Origin: Enterobacter asburiae
Lineage (GTDB): Bacteria; Pseudomonadota; Gammaproteobacteria; Enterobacterales; Enterobacteriaceae
Reading direction: 5' to 3'
Length of the DNA stretch: 64,000 nt
NCBI RefSeq assembly: GCF_007035645.1
Contig: NZ_AP019632.1
Coordinates: 1 to 64,000 of the forward strand
Position 1 is the stretch's first letter; each line of letters begins with the position of its first letter. Positions 63,001-64,000 of this stretch are shown in pieces. Under the pieces are notes generated by a model. It saw only the letters and a list, made by a program, of their open reading frames with translations, made no database searches and was not told where the DNA came from. The position numbers were made by a program, and so were the translations under genes.

Positions 63001-64000
63001 ATTACCGCGCAGGATGGCCTGTCGCTTGAGGCGGGGAAAAACATCACCGTCACCGGGGCGAACCTGGCCTCCGGCGGGGATATACTGCTGAATGCGTGGG
63101 GCGATATTGCCGTCAACGCGAATCAGATCAACGACGCATTCAGCTCCAGCCGGGAGAAAACCAGCCGTTCGTCCGTCACGTATCAGGGCAGTAACGTCAC
63201 CGCGGGCGGCAACCTGCTGGTGAATGCCGGGCACAACCTTGACGTGACCGCCAGCGACCTGAAGGCGGGCGGCAGCGCGGGGCTGAGCGCGGGCAACGAC
63301 CTGAACCTGAACGCGGAGCAAACAAGCGAAAGCAGCCGGAAAGGGAAAAGCGAATCCCACAGCACCGGGCTCGACCGCACCACGATTTCCGCAGGCGATA
63401 ACCTGGTCCTGAAGGCCGGGCAGGATATCAACGCCCGGGCCGCCGCGCTGGCGGCGGAGAAAAGCGTCGGGCTGCAGGCGGGTCGCGACGTGAATCTGGC
63501 TGCGGAAGAGACCACGCAGGGCGACAGCTATAGGTCAGGCAAGAAAACCGTTATTAACGAATCGGTGCGTCAGCAGGGAACCGAGATCGCCAGCGGGGCG
63601 AATACCCAAATCCTCGCCGGACGCGATGTCACCACCGAAGCCGCGCAGGTGACGGCGAAGGGCGATATCGGCGTGGCGGCAGGCCGCGACGTCAGCCTCA
63701 ATACCGCAACCGAAAGCGATTATCACTACAAAGAGCAGACCAAAACCAAAAAAGGTTTCCTCAGCAAGAAAACCACCCACACCATCGAGGAGGACAGCGC
63801 GACGCGTGAATCCGGCTCATTACTTAGCGGCGACAACGTGCAGGTGGTGGCGGGCAACAACCTGCAGGTGAACGGCTCCGCCGTGGCGGGCGATGGCGAC
63901 GTGCAGCTTAAGGCGGGCAACAACGTCGATATCGTGGCGGCCACGAACAGCGACACCTCCTGGCGCTTTAAGGAAGAGAAAAAATCCGGCCTGATGGGCT
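59746..64000 (+). CDS. TpsA exoprotein, continuation in the second frame (runs off the window)
   Basis: This frame begins GSATLQAATLANQGQW, carries no stop for 1418 codons and leaves the window. In order it has more FHA-1 repeats to about 61050, an AT-rich variable segment (about 61070-61675), a bridge with SAYPLPSGNNGYFVFSDNPKSP and [26 protein letters not shown] (as in the Tyr/Pro-rich region of CdiA), then FHA-2 repeats (SGNDLNLNAEQTS, AGQDINARAAALAAEKSVGLQAGRDVNLAAEE). No toxin end or immunity gene is within the window. The arrangement resembles CdiA, but a hemagglutinin is also possible. With the 5' part it makes more than 2,900 residues. Confidence 0.85.
61070..61675 (+). other. AT-rich variable module inside tpsA
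   Basis: This stretch of about 200 codons differs in base use from the GC-rich repeats on both sides. It carries non-repeat sequence with a close cysteine pair (TCGGVPC) and many Tyr residues (EDTHYYYKPITGYE, YTEYAVYKYVSPSYGGGSPGSY). It lies between FHA-1 and the Tyr/Pro-rich region, where the receptor-binding domain of CdiA lies. Confidence 0.6.

Noticed and set aside
61630..63360. 576-codon minus-strand frame opposite tpsA
   Set aside because: High-GC repeat coding leaves the antisense frame open by chance; composition is Arg/Val/Gln-rich with no domain, and the plus frame is clearly TpsA.

Overview
The window is chromosomal DNA of an enterobacterium, most likely Enterobacter or a close relative. 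It opens about 100 bases before dnaA and runs dnaA-dnaN-recF-gyrB, then follows the gene order known from Escherichia coli (yidA, yidR, yidQ, ibpAB, yidE, yidP, yidH, yidG, dsdCXA, emrD, tisB/istR, ivbL-ilvBN, uhpABCT, yicN, nepI, yicL, yicS, nlpA). Klebsiella/Enterobacter-type genes are inserted in it: an aglAB alpha-glucoside PTS system, a beta-glucoside PTS operon, an Eef-like RND pump and a two-partner secretion locus. Proteins match the E. coli proteins I remember almost end to end. REP palindromes sit in several gene gaps. Identifications rest on remembered family sequences and visible motifs; no search was run.

Region by region. 1-6.2 kb: replication initiation, sliding clamp, RecF and gyrase B. 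6.1-9.2 kb: a LysR regulator divergent from a zinc-independent MDR oxidoreductase, then the sugar phosphatase yidA. 9.2-12.1 kb: yidR, lipoprotein yidQ, and the heat-shock genes ibpA and ibpB, with a sigma-32 promoter and a ROSE-type RNA thermometer. 12.2-18.6 kb: transporter yidE, GntR regulator yidP, the alpha-glucoside operon aglA-aglB, and membrane genes yidH-yidG. 18.6-22.3 kb: D-serine system dsdXA and dsdC. 22.4-26.1 kb: a secreted GH5-like protein, emrD, an EamA transporter and a GNAT protein. 26.1-26.7 kb: an SOS toxin-antitoxin locus, tisB with antisense RNA IstR, whose short genes are easy to miss. 26.7-29 kb: ivbL attenuator and acetolactate synthase I. 29-34 kb: hexose-phosphate sensing and uptake, uhpABCT. 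34-37 kb: yicN, nepI and yicL. 37-43.2 kb: a LacI-controlled beta-glucoside PTS operon (EIIB, EIIC, GH1 phospho-beta-glucosidase, EIIA, LamB-type porin). 43.2-50 kb: yicS, a three-gene RND efflux pump and its TetR regulator. 50-53.4 kb: GNAT protein, nlpA, a metallo-beta-lactamase-fold protein and a DJ-1/AraC regulator. 53.5-64 kb: a TpsB transporter and a giant TpsA hemagglutinin/CdiA-like exoprotein that runs off the window.

Most notable: (1) the complete tisB/istR module, including LexA box, Shine-Dalgarno-sequestering hairpin and an 18-base IstR target seen as a perfect direct repeat; (2) the TpsA gene carries a one-base frameshift near 59,746, after which a 4.25-kb frame stays open to the window end; (3) an AT-rich, cysteine-containing module of about 600 bp inside TpsA looks like an exchanged receptor-binding region, as in CdiA proteins; (4) several genes (yidA, yidR, the metallo-hydrolase, tisB) have perfect inverted repeats that bury their Shine-Dalgarno sequence. 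No rRNA, tRNA, insertion sequence, prophage or CRISPR array was seen. No wholly new system can be claimed from sequence alone.
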